A stretch of DNA of 64,000 bases from Adiantum capillus-veneris. Taxonomy: Eukaryota > Streptophyta > Polypodiopsida > Polypodiales > Pteridaceae. The position numbers and the translations under genes are program-made. The number at the start of each line of letters is the position of its first letter. The first letter of the stretch is position 1. The stretch spans positions 53,515,253 through 53,579,252 of the forward strand of contig CM043959.1 in NCBI GenBank assembly GCA_014529385.2. Direction: 5' to 3'. Below, piece after piece: positions 44,541 through 55,733 of this stretch. The notes under the pieces are model-generated. The model ran no database searches. It had not been told where the DNA came from and saw nothing but the letters and a program-made list of their open reading frames with translations.

Positions 44541-45198
44541 TCGAATAGACCTAAACTAGGAAAAACACGAGTGTCTTGTGTAGTTGTCCTTTTAACTTCC
44601 TTTAGATTCACCTAGAGTTAAAAATCTCTTTGAAACCGCATAGCTTAAGATTGTTGTCTTTTGCTGTGTAGAGGTAGCTTGGAAGTAGATTGTACTTGCT
44701 AAGTACCTTGTAGTATTAGATTAGGATTTTGAGAATGAGAATGGACGAGACAAGTCTGAAGATCAAGGCTCAAAAAACCATAAAAAACAAGAAAACAAGT
44801 ATTTGTGGACACTTTCCACAACCCCATCTTAGTAGAACCTAGAAGTAGGGTAAGTAGAATCGGAGGTGGGATCTCAAGCATTTCTCACTCCAAAAGAATC
44901 AATTGTAAGTTGTTTATGTGAAGTTGCAGAATTTCAGGTCTACGAGTTGAAACAACACCAAAAGACTGTCAACCACTAAATCCGGCTGGAGAGTATGCTC
45001 TAAAAGTTGTATGAACCAGTGGGTAAGCTTAAGGATGCAATTGAGGTAAATTTTCAAGAGTTTGCAAAAACTCAAATTATTTACTTTTTCTTGAGATTTT
45101 AGGCCAAATTAAGTTTTGACTTGACTCGGAGGCTTAAAACAGGCCATAAAAAGACTGTGCATTGAAAAAATTGCAAAAAGTGTTCATTTTAGGCCAAA

Positions 45199-45222
45199 AG
45201 TAAATAATCACAATTATTTACT
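45199..45222. repeat. inverted repeat 1 of D leader
   Basis: Arms AGTAAATAAT / ATTATTTACT, spacer CACA. Confidence 0.92.
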
Positions 45223-45479
45223 TCCAGCTCAAAATTGACCAAGGTTGATACTAGAGACTCTATGCATGATTACCAACATCTTTTGTAAAGGCTCATAGAA
45301 TTTGGATCACAAAACAAACGAAAACCTTGAGAAAAACTGTAATCTGTATTGATTGTCAAGAACTTGAGTGTGACTTGGTAAATCTTGTTCAAATTCAGTG
45401 AAACTTGACTCAGAGACTTAGATTGAAGTGTTAAACATGTGTATATGCTTTGTTGACCAAAAAGATGCAAAAATTTACC

Positions 45480-45509
45480 AAAAGTAAATAATCACTATTA
45501 TTTACTTTT
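45480..45509. repeat. inverted repeat 2 of D leader
   Basis: Arms AAAAGTAAATAAT / ATTATTTACTTTT (13 bp, perfect), spacer CACT. Confidence 0.93.
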
Positions 45510-45995
45510 GTCATATTTTTCAACTTTTTTGACCAACTAAGCATACCACCAGTTTTATCATGTTATATTGAGCACTCATATCAAATTTGGTAAGATTTGA
45601 ATCTCTTGGGTGAAAATTGTGGCTAGATTTGTAAAGTCAGTCTGCGGATAGAAAACAATTGACAAATTGAAGAGAATTGATCCAACCTTGGTGAAACTTG
45701 GCTAAGAAGCTTAAGTTGAGTTGCTTTACTAGCTAGTATCAACATTTTGCCAAAAAGTTGCAAAAAAATTCCAATTGTAAAAAGTCACGATTATTTACAT
45801 CTGCTACAAATCAAATTTGGTGAAATTTGGATCACAAAAGTGAGACTTAAGATAGATTCTCGAAAACTGAGTCTGCGAACAATAAACTGTTGATAACTTG
45901 GACAAATCTTATTCAAACTCAACCAAACTTGTCCGGAGACCACAACAAGGTGATTACTTGACAAAACAAGCCTGAAAAGTGTAAATATTGAGAAA

Positions 45996-46019
45996 AGTAA
46001 ATAATTGTGATTATTTACT
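45996..46019. repeat. inverted repeat 3 of D leader
   Basis: Arms AGTAAATAAT / ATTATTTACT, spacer TGTG. Confidence 0.92.
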
Positions 46020-47128
46020 ACTAAGACCCAGAGATAAGATTTTTGACTTTAGAGCTTGTACAGTGTTAAGATAACATAATACAAGGCCATTGGTTAATTT
46101 TGGGTTCCATCTTATCCAAATTGATACCTGTTAACTCAGTTTTCATGTTACAAAGTAGTCCTTTAGCTCTTTGCAAGGGTAAGATTTGGAAATCTCATTT
46201 GCTGACTCAGTTAGCTCAAATTGAAGTGATATACATAGACCAGTCACAATAGTTAGCAAGATTGTACAGTCTTTGTGAGAAAATGGCTAACTTGGTTAAA
46301 ACTGACTCAAGAATCAAATTGTAGGCAAGGAATTAAGAGCTTGACAGGGGTTGCACTCACATCAAGAGGAAAAACGGAAAACAAGTCAATCCAATGGTAA
46401 GTACTCTATCCATGGCTTAACCAGTCTATATAAACCTTAGATTTTGTTGTATACTAGCAAATCAAGGTAAATTTGGAGAGACCGCTAGTAGAGTATCCAC
46501 CAAAGAGAGTGTGAATCAAGGTGATCACTTGGACACTATTTTTGAAGAAGTCTCAGACACCTATTCTAGCTCAACATTTGAAATGTCTTCCTATTCGACT
46601 CATTCAAGAACCGAAATGACATTGCGATATAAACACATACTCACCTTTTATAAGACTAATGTCCATGGAGCTCAGGTTTACCTGGATCCTAGTAAACACC
46701 TAGAAGAGTGTTATCAGATGCTATTGACTTGGGAGACAATTGTGATATTTTCAATGAGGAAGATGTCCCTAAGGATACTCAGAGTGAGAAAACAGCATCC
46801 ACAAAACCAACGCAAGTGGGAACAGTTATAGCAGCACCACTAACAGCCATAGAAGATATGCTCAAAAGGATGACGGATGATGAATAACATGCAAAAAGCA
46901 CCTATGAGAGTACGAAGGCAAGGGATACCTCAAGAGGGACAACCGATTAGGCCACAAAAATGGTGTGCTATCGAGGGTAAATGGACCAAGCATGAGACCA
47001 ATGAGTGCTATTACCGACCAAAGTACGATGGAAATGTTCAATATGTACCCATGAGGCCACAAGGGCAACCCATGTACAGATATCAACCTAATATGGCCCC
47101 ATCACAAAGACCACCGATGGGTATGGAA

Positions 47129-47166
47129 AGACCACAACCAATGTTGGGTCAACAACCTCCATATCC
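47129..47166 (+). repeat. gag 102-bp tandem repeat, copy 1 (left part)
   Basis: The first 38 bp of the repeat (encoding RPQPMLGQQPPY). Its remaining 64 bp lie at 52734-52797, beyond Copia-1. Confidence 0.88.
47162..47166. repeat. target site duplication TATCC (left of Copia-1)
   Basis: Repeated exactly at 52729-52733. In the uninterrupted second copy of the gag repeat TATCC occurs once at the same place. Confidence 0.95.
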
Positions 47167-47380
47167 TGAAGTCGCGGAGCGTGGATCGACTCACACACAC
47201 AGACACAGAGATACACAGAGAGCTTACACAGTACGCAGAGAATCGTTTGAAGGGTTATCTCCCAAAACCTTATTATCCACAAAAGTATAAGTGAGTATAT
47301 ACAAAGAGTTAGTGATAGGTGAGTTAGGCGGGCGAGCGGCCATATCCGTATAAGAGGCCACTTGGGCTTTAATCCCAACA
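47167..47380 (-). repeat. 3' LTR of Copia-1
   Basis: 214 bp, matching 52490-52728; contains a short CA-rich tract. Confidence 0.94.
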
Positions 47381-47393
47381 ACCTCCCACTTAA
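47381..47393 (-). other. polypurine tract of Copia-1
   Basis: Minus-strand TTAAGTGGGAGGT directly before the 3' LTR start TGTTGGG. A similar AAGTGGGAGGT precedes the Copia-2 3' LTR. Confidence 0.88.
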
Positions 47394-47464
47394 AGTCCAA
47401 TGTGGCACTTTAAGTAATTGTAAATCTATGAACATAAATGTACAAAGATTAACATGGTTGCCAT

Positions 47465-48325
47465 CTATCCAATGCCCAATAACTCATGGCAATGCACAAA
47501 GCCCTCTCCTAGAAGTCCCTTTGTGAGTAGATCAGCAGGATTGTCCTTGGTGTGAATATTCAGCAGTTGTATCTGCTTGTCTTCAAGTACTTCCCTAATG
47601 AAGTGATATTTCACATCAATATGCTTACTCTTCGAATGGAACACTGGATTCTTTGCCAATTGTATAACACTTTGACTATCACAATATAACTCTGGCATAT
47701 CTACTTTGATTCCCAAGTCTGCTACCAATCTACCAAGCCAAATAGCTTCTTTGCATGCCTCATTTGCTGCAACATACTCAGCTTCTGTAGTAGACTGCGT
47801 AACACAATCTTGTAATTAAGATCGCCATGATATGGCACCTCCAGCCAATGTAAAGACATAGCCTGATGTAGATCTCTTCTTATCCAAGTCTCCTGCATAA
47901 TCTAAGTCAGTGTATCCTCTGACACTCAAATCTTGACTACCATAGCATATGCGCATACTCTTTGTATGTTTTAGGTATCTCATGATACCTTTCACTGCCT
48001 CCCAATGTTTCTTGCCAGGATTTGACATATATCTGCTAACCACTCCCACTACAAATGCAATATCCGGACGTGTAGCAATCATTGCATACATCAAACTACC
48101 CACTGCAGATGCATATGGAATCTTATCCATTTCAGCCTTTTCTTCCTCAGACACAGGACAATCTTGTTTGCTAAGTTTCACATATGGTGGCAATGGGACA
48201 CTCAATGCCTTTCCCTTCTCCATATTGAAACGTTGCAAAAAATTGTCAATATACTCTGTTTGAGATATTAAATCAACTTCTTTGATCTGTCTCTCTGCGC
48301 ATACCAAGTATATGACTTGCCTCAC
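47465..48325 (-). pseudogene. RT C-terminus and RNase H of Copia-1
   Basis: The frame from 48325 covers the RT end (IPYASAVGSLMYAMIATRPD, VSRYMSNPGKKHWEAVK) and RNase H (GYTDLDYAGDLDKKRSTSGY). A TAA at 47816 interrupts the frame before STTEAEYVA; the same frame then carries LYCDSQSVIQLAKNPVFHSK and ends in NPADLLTKGLLGEGFV at 47465. A frameshift near 48290 separates it from the upstream RT part. Confidence 0.92.
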
Positions 48326-49357
48326 CCATGTCTTTCATGTCAAACGATTTTGCCATCTTTGACTTCAAAGCTGAAATTTCTTCCAAGTGTTTGCCAGCAA
48401 TCAACATGTCATCCACATACAAAATAAGGATCATCCAACTGCCATCCTTAGCCTTCTTTGTATATAGACAGTGATCGAACTCACTACGTTTGTAGCCTTG
48501 AGAAAGCATAAACTGGTGGAACTTATGGTACCATGCCCTTGGTGATTGTTTTAAGCCATAAAGACCCTTTAACAACTAGCATACCAAATCTTCCTTGCCT
48601 TTCTCAACAAACCCTTCTGGCTGCTGCATGTAAATTTCCACATCTAAATCACCATGCAAGAACGCTGTCTTGACATCCATTTGGTGCAACACCAAATCCA
48701 ATATAGCAACCAATGCAAGAAAGCACCTCAATGTAGTCATCTTGACCACTGGAGAGAAGACTTCATCAAAGTCAATGCCTTGTTCTTGCTTAAAGCCCTT
48801 GGCAACAAGCCTTGCTTTGTACTTTGGCTGACTATCATGAGCGGTGATCTTATACCTGTAAACCCATTTACAAGGTAGAGCCTTTTTGCCCTGTGGTAAT
48901 TTAACTAGCTTCCATGTCTTGTTTTTATGCAGAGCTGTCATCTCTGACTGCATGGCCAACTGCCATTTTTTCGAGTCAACCACTTGTAATGCTTCCTTGT
49001 AACAAGATGGTTCTTCGCAATCTGTGAGCATGACATAATTTAGAGATGGCACATAACGATCAGGTGGTTTGGAGACACGCTCAGAACGTCTCACCACAAA
49101 TGATTCTGACTCTCTAGCCACTATAGGTTGTTCCTGAGCCTGACCATGCTGTCTTGATGTGCTAGCACTAGGTCCATCTTCCGTGAAGACAACTCTTCTG
49201 ATCTCCTCTGTCTTCTCTGGCTTAGCGTGAAACTTGGCTTCATTGAAATTCACATCATTGCTATGAATAACTTTTCTGGACTCAGGATCCCAAAGCCGAT
49301 AACCCATCTCGCCCGATTCTCCGTAGCCAAGAAATATACACTTCTTGCTCTTTGGTT
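48273..49357 (-). pseudogene. reverse transcriptase of Copia-1
   Basis: The frame 49307-48576 begins with the integrase end (MGYRLWDPESRKVIHS), the hinge, then RT: LPCKWVYRYKITAHDSQPKY, RLVAKGFKQEQGIDFDEVFS and MDVKTAFLHGDLDVEIYMQ. A TAG at 48576-48578 follows LVC; in the same frame the next part has GLYGLKQSPRAWYHKF and the catalytic LILYVDDMLIAG. The frame is shifted relative to integrase by an indel near 49370. Confidence 0.93.
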
Positions 49358-50794
49358 CTAACTTATTTCTGAACTCCTTAGGAATATGCTATAAGATTCA
49401 CAACCAAAGACTCTGAGATGCTTATATGAAGGTGCCTTGCCTGTCCATAGCATCTCGGCCACTGCACTCTTATCCAGAGCCCTACTAGGAGACCTGTTGA
49501 TCAAATGGACAGCTGTACCCACTGCTTCTGCCCAAAATCCAACAGGCAACTCAGCATTTGACAACATGCTTCTGACCTTCTCTTGTATGGTCCTATTCAT
49601 ATGTTCTGCAACCCCATACTGTGAAGGATTATATGGTGCAGTAAGTTCCCGCTTAATCCCTTTTGCTTCACAAAAGTCTTGGAAAGCCTTTGAAACGTAC
49701 TCTCCACCATTGTCTGTCCTTAAGCACTTCAGCTTCTGACCACTCTGATTCTCCACAAGCTGCAAGAATGTCTTAAAGACCTTGAGCACCTCATCCTTGT
49801 GCTTCAAGAAGTAAACCCATACTTTGCGAGAATAGTCATCTATGAATGTACAAAAGTACGTTGCTCCCCCTAGTGACAAACTAGGCATTGGTCCGCATAG
49901 ATCACTGTGCACAAGAGCTAACCGTTCGTCCCGACGATTCTTCTTTGATCTGTGTGGTTCCTGTGTTTGCTTACCATAAACACAATGCTCACAAATCTCG
50001 AAATCTTGAAATGAAAAGCCAGGCAAATAACCATAATGAGAAAGTATTTCCATTCCTCTTTTTGACATATGTCCCAGCCTACGATGCCACAGTGACACAC
50101 TTGGCTGCTCAATCACATTAATTACATGGTTTTTAACCTCTGAAACATGTAAAGTGTACAGAGTTCGTGACTTACTGCCATGTGCTACAATCATCGAACC
50201 TTTGGAGATCTTCCAAGCACTGTTCCCAAAAACTGTCACATAACCCGCATCATCCAACATCCCTGTATTGATCAAGCTCTTTCGGATTGCTGGAACATGT
50301 CTGACATTCTTGAGCCATAAAGAAGAGCCATTCTGAAACTTCCACTGCACATCTCCCACTCCAAGTATGTCACAAACCTGCTCATTGCCAAGTCTGACAT
50401 AATCTTTAGTACCCACATATGGTGTAAACCACTCTTTGTGCGGAGAAACATGTAAAGATGCCCTTGAGTCGATAATCCAATCACTCATAGCATGTCCATA
50501 CTCTACAGTCAAGAAAACAGAATCAAGATTTCTTGTGAGGAAGATGTCACCAGCTGCTATACCAGAATCACTGTCTGGACCAGATCCTGTGACATTCAGC
50601 TCTTCAATCTTCACTGAACTCTTCTTTTCATCTTGCTCAAAACTCTTTGTTTTGCCTTTTTCTTGTTTCCACTTCGTACAGTCTCTCTTCATGTGACCCT
50701 TCTTGCCACAATGGTAGCATTCTATGTCATCCTTTGACTTCGAGTCACGAGACTTACTTCGGTTTTGTGCCTTCTTACCCTTCTTATCTTTAGA
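49358..50794 (-). pseudogene. zinc knuckle, protease and integrase of Copia-1
   Basis: In frame with gag after a single TAG. It starts with a basic stretch and the knuckle CYHCGKKGHMKRDC. The protease box is WIIDSRASLHV, where the conserved Gly is Arg. Integrase shows LWHRRLGHMSKRGMEILSH with CEHCVYGKQ (HHCC zinc site), HSDLCGPMPSLSLGG, LRTDNGGEYVSKAF and GVAEHMNRTI for the DDE residues. The frame ends at a stop near 49358 after an indel. Confidence 0.93.
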
Positions 50795-51424
50795 CTATTG
50801 TCTCCCTCGAACGACCAAAGCACTATTGCCTTTGCCTTTGTCAATGTTCTTCCTGTTCACTTCCTCTGTGAGCAAGTTGCCTTCTACATTGGCACTTGTA
50901 AGACCTTCTGGCGTGACATAGTTACTTAACGCTGTACGAAAAGTATCCCAACTGTCTGGCAAAGTGATTAAGAGAAACATAGCCTTCACTGAATCTTGAA
51001 AGACTATCTCTTGTGCTGTTAACTGGCTGAAAATTGTGTGAAATTCATTGAGATGATTCGACATGGCTGTCCCTTCCTTCATCTTCAAATCCACCAATTT
51101 CTTGAGCCAGTAAATCTGAGAAGCAGCACTTTGTTTCTCGTACATACCACATAGCTTTTGCCATACTTCATATGCTGTAATCTCTTCTGCTACGTTGAAG
51201 TAAACATTTTCTGCCAGTGTTAGCATGATTGTGGAACAAGCTAACTCATCAAGCTCTTTCCACTCATCTTCAGCCATACCTTCTGGTCTCTCCCCTTTGA
51301 GCTTGAGTGGCTTCACTTGTTTTTTCTGCACCAAAACCTGCCAAATCTGCTTCTTCCAGAATGGAAAGTTTGTGCCATCCAGCTTCTTTATGTTGTAAAG
51401 AGTCTCACTTTGAGAAGATGCCAT
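50795..51424 (-). pseudogene. gag of Copia-1
   Basis: The ATG at 51424 opens MASSQSETLYNIKKLDGTNF followed by PFWKKQIWQVLVQKKQ, the copia gag N-terminus. Later LTLAENVYFNVAEEITAYEV and MSNHLNEFHTIFSQLTAQE are typical of the UBN2-type gag domain. The frame ends with a TAG at 50795-50797 and continues in the same frame into the zinc knuckle. Whether this stop is decay or a readthrough site cannot be told. Confidence 0.92.
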
Positions 51425-52475
51425 ATCTGCCAAACTGTTTACTCCTGGGAAAAATCCGGTAGAGTTTCCCCTATAAACTGGCCTCTATACACAGTAAACA
51501 AGCTGTAAACAACAAGCTGAACACTTCTCCTCAGGAACTGTCGGTATTTTGAAAAAATTTGACATAGTCTCCCTTGTAAACTGAGCTCTGGAAACCAAAA
51601 GATAGCTCAAAAAACAACAATAAATAGCTGACCAACTGAAAAATCTAAGAATCTCTGTAATATGCTATCCTGTAAGCATACAGTGTCTCCTGTCTGGGCG
51701 ATCACAGCACCTGTATCTGTCTCAAGACTGAACCCTGAACAATACCTCAACGGCCTGACGCATAAGATGCAATCCAGTGTCTACACAAAGTCATACATCC
51801 TATGGGATAAAAGTCGCCGAAGAGGATGCGTGTAGAGGGGAACTCCAACAACCTAATCCACCTCACACTAGGTAACCCAGCCCCCACTGCTTGGCTTCAA
51901 AAAACCTCACACACGACCCTCACAGATGGCTCAACAAACTGCCTTGAACTAGCATACATCCTACAATAGACCAATCACTGTCCTATGATCGCTGCGGCAG
52001 TCTGTCTGCTAGCGTGACTCACAACTAGCAAACCCACAATCACAGTACATCAATCTGCAATACATGCCAGTGGTGTCAAGCCGTCATATGGCCACACCTC
52101 CCTTGGAACCTGGCAAGCACAAGAAGTAGCAATGCAGACTCCATTATATATATCTGATGATATATATGTGTACCTGGTCTATAGATGATGCTTTGATGAC
52201 GAATGACTGATGTATGTCGATGCCGATATTGATGCCGACCACCTCCTGCTTGCCAATCTACACAAGACGGGTTTCTTTGCGGCTGAAACCTATCTTCTGA
52301 TGTAGTGCTCAGAACGAAATTCTGAGGGCATAAACGGCTTCGAAAGGGGGGTAAAACCCTAGGTTGCCTGATGGAAAAACTCTCACAATGCCGAGTGTGA
52401 ATTTCCAAGCTCTAGATCCAGAATCTGCCTGAAAAGTGCGCATGCGCGCGATTACGCAAAACCTCACTGAACCAA
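51425..52475 (-). other. untranslated leader of Copia-1
   Basis: About 1.05 kb between primer site and gag start without a supported frame. I saw no repeated palindromes of the kind in C and D. Confidence 0.7.
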
Positions 52476-52487
52476 GCTCTGATACCA
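52476..52487 (-). other. primer binding site of Copia-1
   Basis: Minus-strand TGGTATCAGAGC two bases after the 5' LTR. Confidence 0.94.
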
Positions 52488-52489
52488 AT

Positions 52490-52728
52490 TGAAGTCGCGG
52501 AGCAGAGCGTGGATCGACTCACACACACACACACACACACACACAGAGATACACATAGATACACAGAGAGATTACACAGTACGCAGAGAATTGTTTGAAG
52601 GGTTATCTCCCAAAACCTTATTATCCACAAAAGTATAAGTGAGTATATACAAAGAGTTAGTGATAAGTGAGTTAGGCGGGCGGGTGGCCATATCCGTATA
52701 AGAGGCCACTTGGGCTTTAATCCCAACA
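52490..52728 (-). repeat. 5' LTR of Copia-1
   Basis: 239 bp; longer than its partner mainly because of an expanded AC tract at 52519-52544 and a short duplicated ATACACA(T/G)AG segment. About five substitutions separate the two LTRs. Confidence 0.94.
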
Positions 52729-52733
52729 TATCC
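52729..52733. repeat. target site duplication TATCC (right of Copia-1)
   Basis: Exact copy of 47162-47166. Confidence 0.95.
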
Positions 52734-52902
52734 TGGACACAATGCAGTGCCTGTAAAGTACATGCATTCAGAAGGAGTCGTAAATGAACAAGCACTAACA
52801 AGACCACAACCAATGTTGGGTCAACAACCTCCATATCCTGGACATAATGGAGTGCCTGTAAAGTACATGCATTCAGAAGGAGTCATAGATGAACAAGCAC
52901 TA
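52734..52902 (+). repeat. gag 102-bp tandem repeat, copy 1 (right part) and copy 2
   Basis: Copy 2 is 52801-52902 (34 codons) and is uninterrupted. Copy 1 is 47129-47166 joined to 52734-52797. They differ at a few positions only (for example GHNAVPVKYM versus GHNGVPVKYM). Confidence 0.9.
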
Positions 52903-54055
52903 GCTAGTGCTTGTTACACCTTATGTTGAGCCTAACCCATCTATAGTAATGGTAGAAGGGGAGTGGTATAATTCACATTCACCTCCAATGGAAGAACCTG
53001 TGACTTAAAGTACACCAGAGTTTACACCAATGTACTATGTAGCTAATCAAGGTGTTAGACCTCCTATGGTAAGACCCATGATTAAGCCAAGGACTGGAAC
53101 TGCCATAATTGTGGTGCAGATGATCATTGAAAAAATGAATGTCTAGAACCTGACAAGAACATTAAGCCCATTGAAGCGTTTTGTACACAATGTTGCAAAA
53201 AGGGTGGACACTTTCCTGAAGACTGTCCAAAAAATCCTCTAAGCAAGGGAAAAACAGTAGTGAATGTAGTCCAAGTGATACCTAGTAGCTCATTGGAGAG
53301 TAAACCTATTGTTCCAATCCAGGTGATCACTAGAGCCTACACAAAGGAAAAGAAACATAACTCCTTTGATGAATCAGAGAACACTAAAATTTCCTCTCAA
53401 TACACCAAGAAAAGGAGAAGTCAAAGATATGAGATGAGAAAATAGAAACAAAGGGCTGAAATCGAGGAAAAATCTAGGAAACTATTCTAGGAAAGAGTAA
53501 AGAAACTCGAAGTGAAATCAAAGAAACCACAATCAAATCTGGAGGATCAATTTTGGAGATAAAATTTTTGAGCCAATTAATGCAGCCTTAGAAGCTTATC
53601 AAGCAGGACTTAAAGCAGGTGAAAACATGGAAAACAAATGGAAAAACTATCCTTCTTCGGATATGGAAGCAACTAAGCTTGAAGCTTATTAAATTTGGTA
53701 AGAACTACTCAAGAAATGCTGGAAAAACAAAAACCCAAGCTTGAGAGTCTAGCAAAACCTGAGGAGCTTGTGGTAGAAACCAGTAAAGAAAAATCCAAAG
53801 TGATGGTAGAACCCCACCTTGAAACTAAAAAGCCAAAACTCATAGTGTCTGACAATGAAGATGCTTTAGATGGAATGTCGTTTCTAGAGGAAGACATGCC
53901 AAGACATTTATGGGAAAAAGTGAGAGAGATTAATGATGGGAGCATAACTTTGATTTCAACTCCGATAGAAAAAGTTTGATTAGACCATCTACCTCTTGAT
54001 ATGGACATGGATATACAATCCTTGTATGGGGATTGTGGATGTGAAGCATCAGGTA

Positions 54056-54060
54056 TGTCT
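54056..54060. repeat. target site duplication TGTCT (left of Copia-2)
   Basis: Repeated exactly at 61068-61072. Confidence 0.95.
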
Positions 54061-54268
54061 TGTTGGGGTGTAGGCCAGGTGGCCGTGGGAAACCACCCTT
54101 GTACACTTGATTTCACCTAATCAATATAGGGAGAAAAAGAGGTAGAGTTGACTCTTCTCTTTCTTCTCCACTAACCCACACAGTGGCTCCCTGTGTATCT
54201 CCCCCTTCCCCATTTCTCTTCTTCCCCTCTCTTGCACACACTCCGTACACTCACACGCGCACTCATCA
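54061..54268 (+). repeat. 5' LTR of Copia-2
   Basis: 208 bp, TGTTGGGGTG ... CACTCATCA. Contains CT-rich tracts. Very short for a plant LTR but in the normal range for copia. Confidence 0.96.
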
Positions 54269-54270
54269 AT

Positions 54271-54282
54271 TGGTATCAGAGC
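54271..54282 (+). other. primer binding site of Copia-2
   Basis: TGGTATCAGAGC two bases after the 5' LTR; initiator tRNA-Met type. Confidence 0.95.
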
Positions 54283-54738
54283 TACGGCTTGGTGGTGGTG
54301 GCGGTCCCCCAGCAACGACAAAGCCCGGATGGAGCTTGACGCTTGGAGTCATTGAATTGCCACAGACCTAGTGAGGTTTGGCTACACCAAGAGGCGATCG
54401 GGTGGATCTCGGAACCCCAGTGCATGCAACCCATCTTGGGGAAGCTTTTGGTAGCCTTGAGCAAGGATTGAAGATCTACAGGTCAGAGAGAAGGTCCGTG
54501 AGCTTTGAAGCTCAAAAAAAAAAAAAAGCTGTTGAGCAAGCAGAGTATAGGGTAGCTTGGGGAGGTTCTGCAAAGAAGAAGTCGATGCAGCTCGTGAGAA
54601 TCTCCTGAGGCATTCAGCAGTGCAGGTCAGCAGTAGGAAATCGATGCAGCAGGTTGGCAAGCAAGGGAATTGGAGCAAATAAATTGAGTAGGGGAGGAAA
54701 TTGAGCGCAGAGAAATTGAAAGGGAGTGTGTGGTGTGT

Positions 54739-54742
<4 letters not shown>

Positions 54743-54782
<40 letters not shown>
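54743..54782. repeat. (AC)n microsatellite in Copia-2 leader
   Basis: Uninterrupted AC run; flanking TGTGTGGTGTGTGT adds a potential foldback. Confidence 0.93.
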
Positions 54783-54783
<1 letters not shown>

Positions 54784-55713
54784 GCAATTGAACGAGCATG
54801 GTACCCGTGCTGGCCACCACTCGCCCCTCTGCACTGCTCTCAAAGCCCTCGCTCATTGCGTGCTGCTGTTGCCCCTCTCTATCACCGGATCCGGGCCTGA
54901 GCCTCATGCTTCCAATTCGCCATCTCTAGTTTCGTCTTCTCAGCCCCCGAGCTGTTGCCCTGTCTCAAGGCTGGCTATGCCCCTTCAAGGCTTGCCTTCT
55001 CACGGGCCTTTGGCCTGTCGAGCTCCCGATTGAGGCTATATTATCGAGGGGGAAGACAGGAGAGCACCACAAGCGAGCACTGCTGCAACAGCCTTCTCGC
55101 TGGCAACATTCAGCGGGTTGCAATCAAATCGGGAGGTCGAGCAATTGGAAAAGTCAAGCTCGTAGTGATGCAGCCACAGAACCAGGTGATGCAGCCAGAG
55201 AATTGAGAGAGAGTGCGAGCTTGTGGTGGTGTTTCTCACACACACAGTGTTGCAAGGCAGTGAGCTTGTCAAGCCGAAAGAGATCGACACATACACACAC
55301 TCCTTTCGGCCTCTCTCGGTCAATTCTGGCAGAACCTCACACTGCAAGAATTTCGAATATTTTTTAATATGAGCCCCACACACCTTTGTGTGTGCAAGGG
55401 GCTGATCCCACAGGTTCTCGCCTCGTTCTTCCTCATCCCGACTCTCCATTGCGGCTTGAGTGCAGCTTTAGAGAGAGTGATAGCGAGAGTGAGCGAGTGA
55501 GAGAGAGAGAGACCAGAGTCTCATTATTGACATCAACGATTCTTCGACTTTGTCATCGACTTTTTTGACATCGTCATCCGACTTCGACGTCCACTCCCGA
55601 GTCCGACAAGTTGAGAGTAATCGTTACAGACCGAGCAAGATCTGCGATCGATACCGATACGACTCGGTATTGGCCGCTCGAGCATTGGCGTTTTACGGCT
55701 ACTCGGCTAGCCA

Positions 55714-55733
55714 CTTCCGCCCGGCGGCGGAAG
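55714..55733 (+). repeat. hairpin 1 in Copia-2 leader
   Basis: Stem CTTCCGCC / GGCGGAAG with loop CGGC. Followed by GCGACATCGACATCGACA. Confidence 0.88.

Larger units (their letters stand above)
44541..46510 (+). repeat. untranslated leader of D with repeated inverted repeats
   Basis: About 2 kb without a coding frame. Inverted repeats AGTAAATAAT-N4-ATTATTTACT occur at 45199-45222, 45480-45509 (13-bp arms) and 45996-46019; a half site lies at 45076-45085 and a degenerate one at 45789-45798. Between them GACTTGACTC(G/A)GAG, TTGGTGAAA(C/T)TTG and similar phrases recur, indicating old tandem units of about 200-300 bp. Confidence 0.87.
46511..47166 (+). pseudogene. gag of D, first part
   Basis: A frame beginning near 46500 reads ESVNQGDHLDTIFEEVSD; ESVNQG is shared with C2 gag. 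After stops near 46830-46880 it continues with PIRPQKWCAIEGKWTKHE, TNECYYRPKYDG and RPQPMLGQQPPYP. This Cys/His-containing region is shared with C2. At 47166 gag is cut by Copia-1 and continues at 52734. Confidence 0.8.
47167..52728 (-). mobile_element. Copia-1, complete Ty1/copia element
   Basis: 5562 bp; LTRs of 214 and 239 bp, both ending TGAAGTCGCGG and ATCCCAACA on the plus strand; primer site, polypurine tract, and target duplication TATCC. It encodes gag, protease, integrase, RT and RNase H on the minus strand with about three in-frame stops and two frameshifts. It lies in gag of element D. Confidence 0.96.
52734..54060 (+). pseudogene. gag of D, second part
   Basis: Resumes with the rest of repeat copy 1 and a full copy 2 (KYMHSEGV motifs). 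Two zinc-knuckle-like sites follow: CHNCGADDH-stop-KNEC near 53102-53143 (CX2CX4HX4C spacing with a stop inside) and CTQCCKKGGHFPEDC near 53176-53225, with one extra residue. Then basic and acidic frames: RAYTKEKKHNSFDESENTK, later 53695-53979 with LDGMSFLEEDMPRHLWEKVR. A TGA at about 53977 is followed in the same frame by DHLPLDMDMDIQSLYG, where Copia-2 inserts. The frame continues beyond it at 61073. Confidence 0.82.

Noticed and set aside
54271-54282. Possible tRNA gene fragment (TGGTATCAGAGC)
   Set aside because: It is a primer binding site next to an LTR; no tRNA cloverleaf surrounds it. The same applies to 38302-38313 and 52476-52487.
54382-54907. Cys/Val-repeat open frames on the minus strand
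   Set aside because: Produced by the AC microsatellite at 54743-54782.
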